Below are positions 47,237 to 57,216 of a stretch of 64,000 bases of DNA, piece by piece. Position 1 is the first letter of the stretch. Every line of letters starts with the position of its first letter. A program made the position numbers and the translations under genes. This stretch comes from Calendula officinalis. Lineage: Eukaryota; Streptophyta; Magnoliopsida; Asterales; Asteraceae. The notes below the pieces were generated by a model. That model worked only from the letters and a program-made list of their open reading frames with translations, searched no databases and had not been told where the DNA came from. The stretch is from contig OY970822.1 of NCBI GenBank assembly GCA_963853835.1, positions 83,123,135 through 83,187,134 of the forward strand, read 5' to 3'.

Positions 47237-47458
47237 TACATTAAATTAACCATGTTTTGATTTTCTTTATAGATTTTTGATAGTTACAGCCCTTAGGGCT
47301 ATTAATAAGAATGAATAACATTCAATAGTCTTGATTTTGATTGGAGATTAATCTTGAATGCCGCAAAATGAAGTTAAAAGGTGGTAAATATGAAAATAAT
47401 CGTTCTATTATCCGTTCTTATGTCATTATTAAAACCCTTTCTTATAACATAATTAATA

Positions 47459-47721
47459 CTCCCTCTGTCCCACAAAAAACTTCCCATTTGGTTTTTGCAC
47501 AAGTTTTTAGGTGGTAGTTAGTGGTGGGGTCATTGATAATATTTTTGATTAAAATATAAGGTTGGATTGGAGAGAGAAAGATAGTTAGTGGATATTAGTG
47601 GTGGGGTTTTAATAATATTAGTTTTTTATTGTGTGGAACCCATCAAATATGTGAAATGAGAAGTTTTTTGTGGGACAAAAAATTAGAGTGAAATGAGAAG
47701 TTTTTTGTGGGACGAAGGGAG
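47459..47721. mobile_element. Stowaway-type MITE (263 bp)
   Basis: Starts CTCCCTCTGTCCCACAAAAA; the reversed right end is CTCCCTTCGTCCCACAAAAA. It is flanked by TA (47,457-47,458 and 47,722-47,723). The nearly perfect inverted ends and TA duplication are diagnostic. Confidence 0.9.
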
Positions 47722-47723
47722 TA

Positions 47724-49064
47724 ATTAATATTTAGCTAATTATTAGCTCATACTTAATATTTCCTTGATCTTTTGATCGTCATTATTTCTGGAAGGAATT
47801 TTTTAGACAAACATATCTTCAATCTGACTGAAGCATTTTGTAATCACATGTTCGTACATTGAGTTATGGGTTATCTAAGAACATCTTATGATTAACCTTG
47901 CAATAGCTTAGTATTTGCCATTTAAAAAAAAACAACCAAAAGGTTAACTCAATTTCACTTCGCTCTGTTTTGTTTAGAATTTTTACTTTATGATTCTTAA
48001 TATTGTTTAGGCATTGTGAATTTGAGGGGATATTAATACTACTATAACTAATAGTTGGCTCATTCTTAACATGGACTCAATGTTAGCTTAGGTTCATTAT
48101 TAGCTTTTAGGATATTTTATATTTTTTTCTATATAAACTCTCTTAAGTAAATATTTTGCATCAGTCGATTAATCTATTAATATAGTATTTTTCTTGTTTA
48201 TTCTGAATTCAACACCTTTATATTGATTAGACCTTCTCAGGCTATCATTTATTCGGGAATTTTTTTTTTAACGGCCAGTTAGTAAGTTAGTGGTTCGAGT
48301 CTAGACATAATGTAACAAGTGTCATCATGTATCCATATCATTATTTGCAAAATTGCAATCGGTGGAGTAGTTGGTTGTGGGCTCCACGTAAGCAGTGACG
48401 TGTCCATTTCTGCAGCCTATTTAAACCACCGAGCCAAATAGAAGAGCCAGTGTCATGTTGGCATTGATAACCTACAACCCATCTTCTTTTCCCGTTACTC
48501 ATTTCTTACGTGCCATTTTTGTAGACATTGATCCGTTTAGATTATTATCTTTAAGAAAATCTTAAGCAATATCTTTAGAGCAATAGCTAATAACTTTTTT
48601 GCCTTGAAATAGTTGTAAATTAACTAATAAAAATCACCCCTTGAATTTTAGTAACCATCCTTGAGTAATTATTATACTTATATAATTGTACATTATCCAT
48701 TTTATTTATTGTTAACCATTACCCAAAAAATAATAGTTAGTAAATCCCTTATTTTTATTATTATTTGTGTAACTAAGTAAACGATAACTACAATTCGGTT
48801 GATGCACGCTCATTTTTGAAAAAAAAAAAAATGTAGTAACCACAAGTTGTTAACAAGAGCAAAACTAATCAACTAAATAAAATTTAAATTAATCAACTGT
48901 TATATATGGGTTAAAATCTTCTCCCTAGTTATAAAGTTTATGCTCCAAAATGTAAAGATTGCAATTGCTTAGTGATTTCTGAAAATTTATACATTCCACA
49001 TAACTGAATAATTGGCAATGATTACTTCCAATAGAATGGGAAGCGTAGATAAAAGGAAAGATCT
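47724..49064. other. AT-rich spacer with a SINE 3'-end fragment
   Basis: Bases about 48,260-48,300 read, in reverse, like the 3' end of the SINE at 22,070-22,298 (shared words AGTTAGTAAGTTAGTGGTTC and an A tract). Only about 40 bases are shared, so this is a small fragment. Nothing else is recognisable. Confidence 0.45.
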
Positions 49065-49366
49065 AAGACTACTCCCAAAAGGAGTGAACCGTTGGCAAAT
49101 CGATGTTACATACGGTCCGTCACTCCAAATCCGTTGGTCGGTTTAGACGTTTATGAGACGAGCGGAGAAGGATTACATGTGGGCTCACATGTATTTTAAT
49201 AATGTATTTGGTATTTTGTGTGTAAGTATTTTATAATGGTGGGACAAATAAACACTAAAGAGCAGGGGTATTGATGATATGAGTATGTCAGTTTGAATGT
49301 TCGCTAACGTGCCGATGATTTAACAAAAACTGAAGTATGAGTTTGTGTTACCATTAAGAGTGGTCT
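49065..49366. mobile_element. Tourist-like MITE, copy 3 (reverse orientation)
   Basis: Starts AAGACTACTCCCAAAAGG and ends CCATTAAGAGTGGTCTAA. In reverse it aligns with copy 2 (ACTTCAGTTTTTGTTAAATC, ACATACTCATATCATC). It is noncoding. Confidence 0.7.
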
Positions 49367-49943
49367 AAATGCAACAGTGGTTACAACAAATGCAACCATG
49401 GTTACAACGGTTAGGTCAATGCCTAATCAACTTTTTTCTCTAAGATCAAACATCCGAATCTCTGTAACGATGATTAAGCCATTTCTCTTGCAAAGTTTGG
49501 TCACCATGCAGACTAAACCAAGCCAAAAAGGGAGGACACATTCTTCGGGGAGCTTGTAGTTGTTGGGTTTTCTATGCATCTATTCACACTTTACTTGAGG
49601 CGAAAATCACAAGTAACTTGACAGAACATCGACCCGATTTAACTAAAACGTTTGGACCGTTAGGTTTACAATTCTAACGCAACTAGATTATTTAATAAAC
49701 TAATTAAATAGGAAATTCGAATACTTACTTCGTTGCGATTTGGTGAAGTGAACAAACCCTGTGATCTCGTTCTTGCCAGGTCATCACACAATGCCTAGGA
49801 TTCAAGAAAGAATCCCTCTATCGTATCACACCCAAGGTTTATCACGAACAGGAAAATATACCATAGTGTAGTATAAAGCACCTTGAGAACCAAGCACCAA
49901 AACCGAAAACAATTTCGGTTCGACGGCGGTGGATCACGGCGGC
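49367..49943. other. Spacer left of the Tekay nest
   Basis: Starts with repeated GGTTACAAC/GCAACCATGG words (49,372-49,410). The remainder to the LTR border at 49,944 has no recognised gene or repeat. Confidence 0.4.
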
Positions 49944-50698
49944 TGTAACACCGCATTTTTGAAACCATTTTTTTTAAGATATCCAATTAAGTATTAATCT
50001 AGGTTACGGAAGCATAGAGATAGGTTCCTAATTATGTTAAGTTTACAAACCATGGTCACACAAAATATTACATCCAAATGTTAGTTAAAAAGACGGTATT
50101 ACTAAGCACGACTCAGTTTACAAAAACACTTAATTTAAGCATGGTCAAACTTCCCGTCCAAGCCCGACCCGTTCAAGCATTCCAACCTGAAATGTGTCAA
50201 TAAGGGAGGGATTAGCACAAAAGCTAAGTGAATGAATTCCTAGCACTACCAACTACATTAATCACTTAAACACGGAAGTTATAAACATCTCCGGTTGGGT
50301 AATCACTTATTTGAGAGGATCAGTGGCTTTGCGGGCCTTAAACCATGGTTGGCCAAAACCACGGTAACCGATAGCCTGTATCCAACACCCCGGGTGAATC
50401 CCTCCCCTTAACCGTGCAACGTATACAGGTAAGGTCGGATACCCTATTAGTCGATACACTATGCTCAGCCGATATCCTTCCGACACTGACCTTATCCCGA
50501 ATGTGCACATAGTCATGTATGGTATTCCCTAACACTAGGCATACATAACAACTAGACTAGCTACGAAAAAACACCGCGAAAAACGTCACGAAAAAGTTCC
50601 CAATCGCAAACTCTAGTTCGCGACCGCGAACTAATGTTCGCGTCGGTAATCAGATCGTGAACTAGATCGCGAGCAACAACCCAATTCTCTGTCGCTAC
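49944..50698 (-). mobile_element. 3' LTR of the old Tekay-like element, distal part
   Basis: In minus orientation the LTR ends here with GCGGTGTTACA (complement at 49,944-49,954). It shares CCGTGGTTTTGG / ACCATGGTTTAAGG with the solo LTR at 18,120-18,155. It is interrupted at 50,698 by insertion of the young element; GCTAC (50,694-50,698) is the left target duplication. Together with 58,884-60,311 it forms an LTR of about 2.18 kb. Confidence 0.9.
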
Positions 50699-52360
50699 TG
50701 TAACGACCCGAATTTTGTAAATAAATAAATTGTACAAAAATATGTTAAATAAGGATAATTCGTTTAAAGAACGTAGGAATTGGTTTCGTGTCGTTTGGAC
50801 ACCGTATGAGAAAGTTATGAGCGAAACCGGGTCGAACCAAAGATGAAAAAGTGCAGCCCTGCTGCCTAAGGGACTTCGCGTCGCGAAGTTGAGATCGCGA
50901 TCGGGAACATTGGCCAGAGAGTTTGGCCTTTCGTCGCGAATAGTTCCCGCCAGCATAACGATCGCGAAGTATTGGAGAGACGCAAAATTCGCGTCGCGAA
51001 CTTTGTTCGCGTCGTGATCTCCTATCTGGCAGCATTAAAGACGGGTTGAAGCTCATTTAATGCATTTTATAAACCCTAGTTTTCTTCTCTCGAGTTCATA
51101 GGCGATTTTGGGTGCAAACCATCATTTGGAGCTGATTTCTTCATCAAATCTTGGAGATTCTTGTTCCTAGTTGAAGATCTAAGGTAAATCTTCATCTCTC
51201 TTGTGTTATAAGTCTTAGATTCAAGTAGGGAAGCTTGAATCATAAACCCTAGTTATGGATTTGTTCATGAATGGTTAAATGGAAGTGAAATAACTTAGAT
51301 CTATGGTATTTTGCCAAGGAAAATGTGGTCATGTTTTGGATACACGAAAATGTGGTGATTTATGAACTTAGGGTTTGGTGATTTTGGGGAAAATGGTGCT
51401 AGTAGTTAGCTAGCCATGGACTATGTAGTTAGTATTGATAAATGATGCAAACCATTGTATTGGTTTTGATAATAGGTTACCGATTGGTGGATTTGAGGCA
51501 TTCAAATCTTGAGAAGTGATATTGGTGTTCAAGGAACACAACATTGGATAAGCTTGGCTAAGGTGAGTACATGTGACTTTTAAACTGGGTACATAGCTAG
51601 TAAATGTTTTTATGATCTAATGATTTGTCGAGTCTTTAAGTAATTTAGTCATTTATGTGATTTATGATGAATTGCTTGTTAGATAACGAAATGATTGATT
51701 TATTGAGAAATGATGGAGCTATAAGCTCATAACGATAAAAGATAAGTAATGATGATGATGATGATGATGATGATGTCCCTAGGGCCGTAGTAGATTGGAG
51801 GCATTCCGGTTACTACGGTACCTTAAGGTTAGTGGTAGATTGGAGGCATTCCGATTACCCAATACCTATGAGTCCCGGTAGATTGGAGGCATTCCGATTA
51901 CCGTGGAAATGATGGTCTTGATAGATTGGAGGCATTCCGATTATCTTGACATTGGCCAATGATGAAAGTGATAAAGTGACCCAAAACAAACTTAGTAATA
52001 TTATTTTAAGATTTAATGATATTATTTGACTATTTGTTTATCGGGTCTAAAACCCATGTATCTCACGAGGCAATTTTGTCTCACGTACTATGTTTGTGTT
52101 TTTGCTATGTACTCAGGTTCGGGATCGAAGATCTAGGAGGCCCGTTTAGAAGAGGCCTTGTTGAGATTAGCTCGGTGTTGATGATTAGAGTCCTTATCCT
52201 ATGGTTAAGATATAATTTGTAACACCGTTTTTGTAACTCTGATAATCTCGAACAAGAAACCTTTTCGTTTTTGTAAAACTGGTATTTGATGTTGATACAA
52301 TATTATGTATTTTTGAATTAAATGGTATTTAAATGTTGTTTTGAAAATTGAGGTGTTACA
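50699..52360 (+). repeat. 5' LTR of the young Tekay-like element
   Basis: Begins TGTAACGACC and ends GAGGTGTTACA. It contains TTCGCG/GCGAAG palindromes (50,870-51,025), a GAT run (about 51,748-51,774) and four copies of a 22-bp core. Small ORFs here also occur unchanged in the 3' LTR and are not genes. Confidence 0.97.
51791..51943 (+). repeat. LTR minisatellite: four 22-bp cores with 43-45-bp period
   Basis: The core TAGATTGGAGGCATTCCG followed by ATTA or GTTA occurs at 51,791, 51,836, 51,879 and 51,922. The same array is at 58,309-58,461 in the 3' LTR. Flanks of each core form short inverted words (for example GTAAT/ATTAC), so the units may fold or bind a factor cooperatively. Confidence 0.9.
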
Positions 52361-52363
52361 ACT

Positions 52364-52375
52364 TGGTATCAGAGC
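52364..52375 (+). other. Primer-binding site (initiator tRNA-Met type)
   Basis: TGGTATCAGAGC lies three bases after the 5' LTR and is complementary to the 3' end of plant initiator tRNA-Met. It primes minus-strand DNA synthesis. Confidence 0.95.
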
Positions 52376-52580
52376 TATAGTTTAAGTGAACTAGGTTGAG
52401 TTGACCATCCTAGACTTAAACTGAGCTAGTAGGACCGTAGGTTCCATAGGATACTTGTGAAATGGCTATTGAGACCTTAAGTGTAGGTTCAATAGGGTTG
52501 ACCTTGGAGGATTAGGTCATGTTTGGTTTTGGGACGGTCAATATTACCGTTACTTTGATAAATTGACTTCTAAATGATTA

Positions 52581-54119
52581 ATGTCTTATTATAGCAAAAT
52601 GGTGAGAACTAGAAGTACAAGAGGCCCACTTGATCAAGGGCAAGATTCGAACAACATTGTCGAACCGGTGTTTGGTCCTCCACCTCGGGAAGGGGAGGAA
52701 AATTCGGGTGTTGAAAGGAATACTCACACCCCGGTCACCGTAGAACACCTCCAAACTATGTTCAATCAAATGAGGGACATAGTGAACGAGGATGTGAACC
52801 GACTTCTCAATGAGCATAGGGCACGTGAAAGGCGGGAGGAATCTCCACCCCGCACAAAGAGCAAGTCAAGTAGTGTTGCTCAAACTGAGAAATCATCAAC
52901 GGAAGAAGATGAAAGTGAGCCCGAGCCAAGGGAAAGGAAGGGGTGCACGTATAAGAACTTTATGGCCTTTAAGCCCGATAACTACTATGGTAGCTCCGAA
53001 CCGAAAGTCACGATCCGTTGGATCCGTGAAACTGAACAAGTCCTTGAAGCTAGTAAATGCAAGGAAGGTGATATGGTAATCTATGCTTCTCGTTTGTTAA
53101 AGGATGAGGCCCTCGTGTGGTGGGACACCATGTATGAAACGTTGGGAAAAAGGGCGGTGTACAAGATGACTTGGGAAGAGTTTGTGAAGCGGTTAAAGGC
53201 AAAGTTTTGCCCCGAGAGGAACTTGGAGAAACTTCAAGAGGAGTTTGTGCATTTGAAGAAAGGAAGTTTGAGTGTCGATGAGTACACTAAAAAGTTCACG
53301 GGATTAATCCCGTTTGTGATCAAATTGTATCCGGATGAGAGATCCCGGATTGTTCGTTATGCTAATGGACTCCCGTGGGAGTATGAATTGGAGGTTAAAA
53401 GGGCCGCCACACTCGATGAAGCTATCGGTGCGGCGAGAAATGTTGAAGAGGTTGGCCAAAGAAGAATCAACGAGAGGCCGAAGTTTGAAAAGTTTGAGAA
53501 GAGGAAGTTTGAGGGGAGCTCGGGTTCGGTGAAGAAGGGAAAGTTCACTCCGACCTTCTCTAAACAATCGAGTGTTGGTGCTTGTAAGAAGTGTGGCAAA
53601 GACCACAAGGGAGAATGTTTGGTGGACTCAAAGTCGTGTTTCAAGTGTGGAAGGCCGGGACATTTGGCAAGGGATTGCCGGGTCAAACCGTTGGATGAAA
53701 TTGAGTGCTATTCGTGCCATGAAAAAGGGCACTATAGCAATGCATGCCCGAAGAAGGGAAGTGAGACCATGGTGTCGACCGCTCAAAAGAAAGCGGAGCC
53801 GACAAAGGTCAAGGGACGGTCCTTCCAACTTACCCGAGAAGAAGCCAAGGAGGCCCACGATGTCGTTTCAGGTACCCTACTCGTAAATTCTATTCCCGCC
53901 CGGATCTTATTTGACTCGGGTGCTACTTATTCGTTTGTGTCACATGATTTTGTTGTGATGTTGAATGTGCCATTAGAACTTCTTGATGAAATTTATGATA
54001 TAGAAATTGCGGATGGTAAAACCTCCATAGTTCAACATATGTGTCGGAATTGTGAATTGGAAATAGATGGGAGAAAGTTTAAGGTGAATTTATTACCCAT
54101 GGAAAATTGCGGGTTTTGA
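52581..54119 (+). CDS. Gag-protease of the young Tekay-like element
   Basis: 512-residue ORF; translation may start at 52,581 or at the internal MVRTRSTRG (52,599), which looks more family-like. The capsid region (about 115-300) includes FMAFKPDNYYGSSEP and VWWDTMYETLGKRAV. Three zinc-knuckle-like motifs follow at residues about 333-390: CKKCGKDHKGEC, CFKCGRPGHLARDC and CYSCHEKGHYSNAC. The aspartic protease starts near residue 435 (ARILFDSGATYSFVS). The ORF stops prematurely at 54,117-54,119, just before the second conserved protease block. The cause is one extra A in the run at 54,103-54,106; the remainder continues in the pol ORF. Confidence 0.93.
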   Translation: MSYYSKMVRTRSTRGPLDQGQDSNNIVEPVFGPPPREGEENSGVERNTHTPVTVEHLQTMFNQMRDIVNEDVNRLLNEHRARERREESPPRTKSKSSSVAQTEKSSTEEDESEPEPRERKGCTYKNFMAFKPDNYYGSSEPKVTIRWIRETEQVLEASKCKEGDMVIYASRLLKDEALVWWDTMYETLGKRAVYKMTWEEFVKRLKAKFCPERNLEKLQEEFVHLKKGSLSVDEYTKKFTGLIPFVIKLYPDERSRIVRYANGLPWEYELEVKRAATLDEAIGAARNVEEVGQRRINERPKFEKFEKRKFEGSSGSVKKGKFTPTFSKQSSVGACKKCGKDHKGECLVDSKSCFKCGRPGHLARDCRVKPLDEIECYSCHEKGHYSNACPKKGSETMVSTAQKKAEPTKVKGRSFQLTREEAKEAHDVVSGTLLVNSIPARILFDSGATYSFVSHDFVVMLNVPLELLDEIYDIEIADGKTSIVQHMCRNCELEIDGRKFKVNLLPMENCGF

Positions 54120-54132
54120 TATAGTTATAGGT

Positions 54133-57100
54133 ATGGATTGGTTGGGTGAGAATCAAGCAAAGATTTTATGTGGGAAGAAGATAGTCTCGATAAGGACTCC
54201 CGACAATGAAAAAGTTTATGTGTATGGTGAGAGACGACACCATTTGCCATGTCTTATGACCGCGGTTAAAGCTAGGAAATGTTTAGCCAAAGGATGTTCG
54301 TCCTTTTTAGCATATGTGTTAGATGGAAGGAAAGAGAAGAAGTCGGTGGAAAATGTAAAGGTGATTCGGGATTTTCCCGAGGTATTTCCCGACGATTTAC
54401 CGGGATTGCCACCGGAGAGGCAAGTAGAATTCCGTATTGATTTAGTTCCGGGAGCGACGCCGATAGCTCGTGCTCCATACCGTTTGGCTCCCACCGAAAT
54501 GCGGGAATTGATGTCCCAATTGCAAGAGTTACTCGACAAAGGATTTATTCGTCCAAGTTCATCTCCATGGGGTGCGCCCGTGTTGTTTGTTAAGAAGAAA
54601 GACGGTTCAATGAGAATGTGCATCGACTACCGAGAGTTGAACAAGATGACTATAAAGAACCGGTACCCATTGCCTAGAATCGACGACTTGTTCGATCAAC
54701 TTCAAGGTGCCGACTATTTCTCGAAGATCGATTTGAGATCGGGTTACCATCAAGTTCGAGTGAAAGAAGGAGATACCGAGAAGACGGCGTTTCGTACACG
54801 CTATGGGCATTACGAGTTTTTGGTGATGCCGTTTGGGTTGACTAATGCACCGGCCATTTTTATGGATCTTATGAATCGGGTTTGCAAACCATTCCTCGAC
54901 AAGTTTCTTATCGTATTTATTGACGATATTCTTATTTATTCAAAAACCGAAGAAGAACACGAGAGCCATCTAAGACAAACATTAGAAGTGCTACAACGAG
55001 AAAAATTGTATGCTAAGTTTTCAAAGTGTGAATTTTGGATTCGAGAAGTCCAATTCCTTGGTCATGTCGTGTCGCGAGAAGGGATCAAGGTTGACCCGTC
55101 GAAGATTGAAGCGGTTATGAAGTGGGAACCGCCACGAACTCCAACCGAAGTGAGAAGTTTTCTCGGCCTTGCCGGATATTACCGTCGATTTATTCAAGAC
55201 TTTTCTCGAGTGGCGACACCACTCACATTGTTGACCCGAAAGAGTAGTGAGTTCGTGTGGGGAGAAAAACAAGAAAATGCATTTGCCACATTAAAGGAAA
55301 AATTGTGTAACGCCCCGATTCTCACGTTACCCGAAGGGATGGAAGACTTCGTCGTGTATAGTGATGCTTCACATAAAGGTTTGGGTTGTGTTTTGATGCA
55401 ACGGGGGAAAGTGATTGCCTACGCCTCGAGACAACTAAAGAATGCGGAAGAAAGATACACGACTCACGATTTAGAGTTGGCGGCGATAGTGTTTGCTTTA
55501 AAGTTATGGAGGCACTACTTATATGGTACAAGGTGTACGTTGTATACGGATCACAAAAGTCTCCAATACGTTTTCACTCAAAAAGACCTAAATATGAGGC
55601 AAAGGAGATGGATCGAGTTGATACAAGATTATGATTGTGAAATTGTCTACCATGCGGGGAAGGCCAATGTGGTAGCCGACGCCTTAAGCCGGAAGGTGTA
55701 TGAAAAGCCGATTAGGGGAAAGCTAACACGTATTGAAGTAGTCTCGAGTATAGTAGAACGAATCAAGAATGCCCAACGGGAAGTGATGGAAAAAGATGAG
55801 TTAAGGCAAGAACGATTGGGAAAGAACCAACATTTTGTGGAAAACAAGCAAGGGTTGAAAACCGTCGGTGGTCGAATTTGGGTTCCCAAGTTCGGGGGTA
55901 CCCGAAAGGAGTTACTAAATGATGTTCATAAGTCTAAGTATTCGATCCACCCGGGAAGTACAAAAACGTATCAAGATATGAAGAAGATGTATTGGTGGCC
56001 CGGGATGAAGGCAAGAGTGGCAAAGTATATCTCTAAGTGTGCCACGTGTGCACAAGTAAAAGCCGAGCATCAAGTACCTTACGGGGAAGCTCAATCGTTG
56101 CAAATCCCGGCCGGAAAATGGGATGATATAACAATGGATTTTATTGTTGGGTTACCAAAGACGAGCAAGAACCACGATGCCATTTGGGTCATAGTTGACC
56201 GGTTGACCAAAAGTGCATTATTCTTGGCGATTCGGGAAACCATGCCACTTGAGAAGTTGGCAAAGTTGTATGTGGATGAGGTAGTAAGACTTCATGGAGT
56301 CCCGTTGTCGATTGTGTCCGATAGAGACGCGAGGTTTACCTCGAGGTTTTGGAGATCGTTGCAAGAGGAGTTGGGAACGAAATTGCGGTTGAGTACGGCT
56401 TACTATCCGCAAACCGATGGTCAAAGTGAAAGGACCATTCAAACGGTTGAGGATATGCTAAGATCGTGTGTGTTAGATTTTGGAGGTAAATGGGATGAAC
56501 ATTTACCGTTAGTTGAGTTCTCCTACAATAATAGTTACCAATCGACCGTTAAGATGCCGCCTTATGAGGCGTTGTATGGTAGGAAATGTAGGACTCCATC
56601 GTGCTGGCTCGAGGCCGGTGAGACGAAACTCACGGGTCCCGAAATTGTTAAGTTGACCAATGAAAAGATTGGGATAATCCAAACAAATATGAAAATAGCC
56701 CAAGATCGACAAAGAAGCTACTCGGGTTTGAAAAAGAGACCGTATGATTTGAATGTTGGAGACATGGTGATGTTGAAAGTATCGCCTTGGAAAGGCGTAA
56801 TGCGGTTTGGTAAGAAAGGCAAATTGAGCCCAAGGTATGTTGGCCCGTTTAAGATTTTGAAACGGGTCGGGTTGCAAGCTTTCAAGTTAGAACTCCCACC
56901 CGAACTTCAAGGTGTTCACGATACGTTTCATGTAAGTTATTTGAAGAAGTTCGTGGGTGAAGTTGAAAATATAATTCCGTTGCAAGAATTGCGGGTTGAT
57001 GCCCCGAACCGGTTGATAGAAGAACCCGAAGCCATATTAGAGACAAAGACCAAGAAACTTAGAAATAAAGAGATTGAGTTGGTGTTGGTCAAGTGGAAGC

Positions 57101-57204
57101 ATTCCCTTGGACCAAACTTGACTTGGGAAGTCAAGGATGAGATTCGGAAAAGATACCCGAACTTTGTGAACTATGATGAGATTCCGAGGACGGAATCTCC
57201 TTAA
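54133..57204 (+). CDS. Pol of the young Tekay-like element (RT, RNase H, integrase, chromodomain)
   Basis: 1023 residues without interruption; the frame is open from about 54,107. It begins with the end of the protease (MDWLGENQAKI). Reverse transcriptase (about 115-285) has KIDLRSGYHQVRV and the FIDDIL active site near residue 260. RNase H (about 405-530) has VYSDASHKGLG, LYTDHKSL and ADALSR. The integrase zinc domain (about 595-645) runs from HPGSTKTYQDMKKMYWWPG to CATCAQVK. The catalytic core (about 665-780) holds MDFIVGLPKT, SDRDARFTSRF and PQTDGQSERTIQ. The C-terminus (about 965-1015) is chromodomain-like: VLVKWKHSLGPNLTWEV. All catalytic residues expected are present. If transcribed, it could supply enzymes. 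Confidence 0.96.
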   Translation: MDWLGENQAKILCGKKIVSIRTPDNEKVYVYGERRHHLPCLMTAVKARKCLAKGCSSFLAYVLDGRKEKKSVENVKVIRDFPEVFPDDLPGLPPERQVEFRIDLVPGATPIARAPYRLAPTEMRELMSQLQELLDKGFIRPSSSPWGAPVLFVKKKDGSMRMCIDYRELNKMTIKNRYPLPRIDDLFDQLQGADYFSKIDLRSGYHQVRVKEGDTEKTAFRTRYGHYEFLVMPFGLTNAPAIFMDLMNRVCKPFLDKFLIVFIDDILIYSKTEEEHESHLRQTLEVLQREKLYAKFSKCEFWIREVQFLGHVVSREGIKVDPSKIEAVMKWEPPRTPTEVRSFLGLAGYYRRFIQDFSRVATPLTLLTRKSSEFVWGEKQENAFATLKEKLCNAPILTLPEGMEDFVVYSDASHKGLGCVLMQRGKVIAYASRQLKNAEERYTTHDLELAAIVFALKLWRHYLYGTRCTLYTDHKSLQYVFTQKDLNMRQRRWIELIQDYDCEIVYHAGKANVVADALSRKVYEKPIRGKLTRIEVVSSIVERIKNAQREVMEKDELRQERLGKNQHFVENKQGLKTVGGRIWVPKFGGTRKELLNDVHKSKYSIHPGSTKTYQDMKKMYWWPGMKARVAKYISKCATCAQVKAEHQVPYGEAQSLQIPAGKWDDITMDFIVGLPKTSKNHDAIWVIVDRLTKSALFLAIRETMPLEKLAKLYVDEVVRLHGVPLSIVSDRDARFTSRFWRSLQEELGTKLRLSTAYYPQTDGQSERTIQTVEDMLRSCVLDFGGKWDEHLPLVEFSYNNSYQSTVKMPPYEALYGRKCRTPSCWLEAGETKLTGPEIVKLTNEKIGIIQTNMKIAQDRQRSYSGLKKRPYDLNVGDMVMLKVSPWKGVMRFGKKGKLSPRYVGPFKILKRVGLQAFKLELPPELQGVHDTFHVSYLKKFVGEVENIIPLQELRVDAPNRLIEEPEAILETKTKKLRNKEIELVLVKWKHSLGPNLTWEVKDEIRKRYPNFVNYDEIPRTESP

Positions 57205-57216
57205 GGGGTAGATAGT

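Noticed and set aside
50561..51056. ORFs of 103-131 residues on the minus strand of the Tekay LTRs
   Set aside because: They are identical in both LTRs, have no recognisable domain, and lie antisense in noncoding LTR sequence.
51791..51943. Regularly spaced 22-bp repeats resembling a small CRISPR array
   Set aside because: They lie in both LTRs of a plant retrotransposon, with only four units and no cas genes. This is an LTR minisatellite.
54216..56877. Many ORFs of 60-135 residues on the minus strand of the young pol
   Set aside because: Shadow frames of the pol coding sequence.
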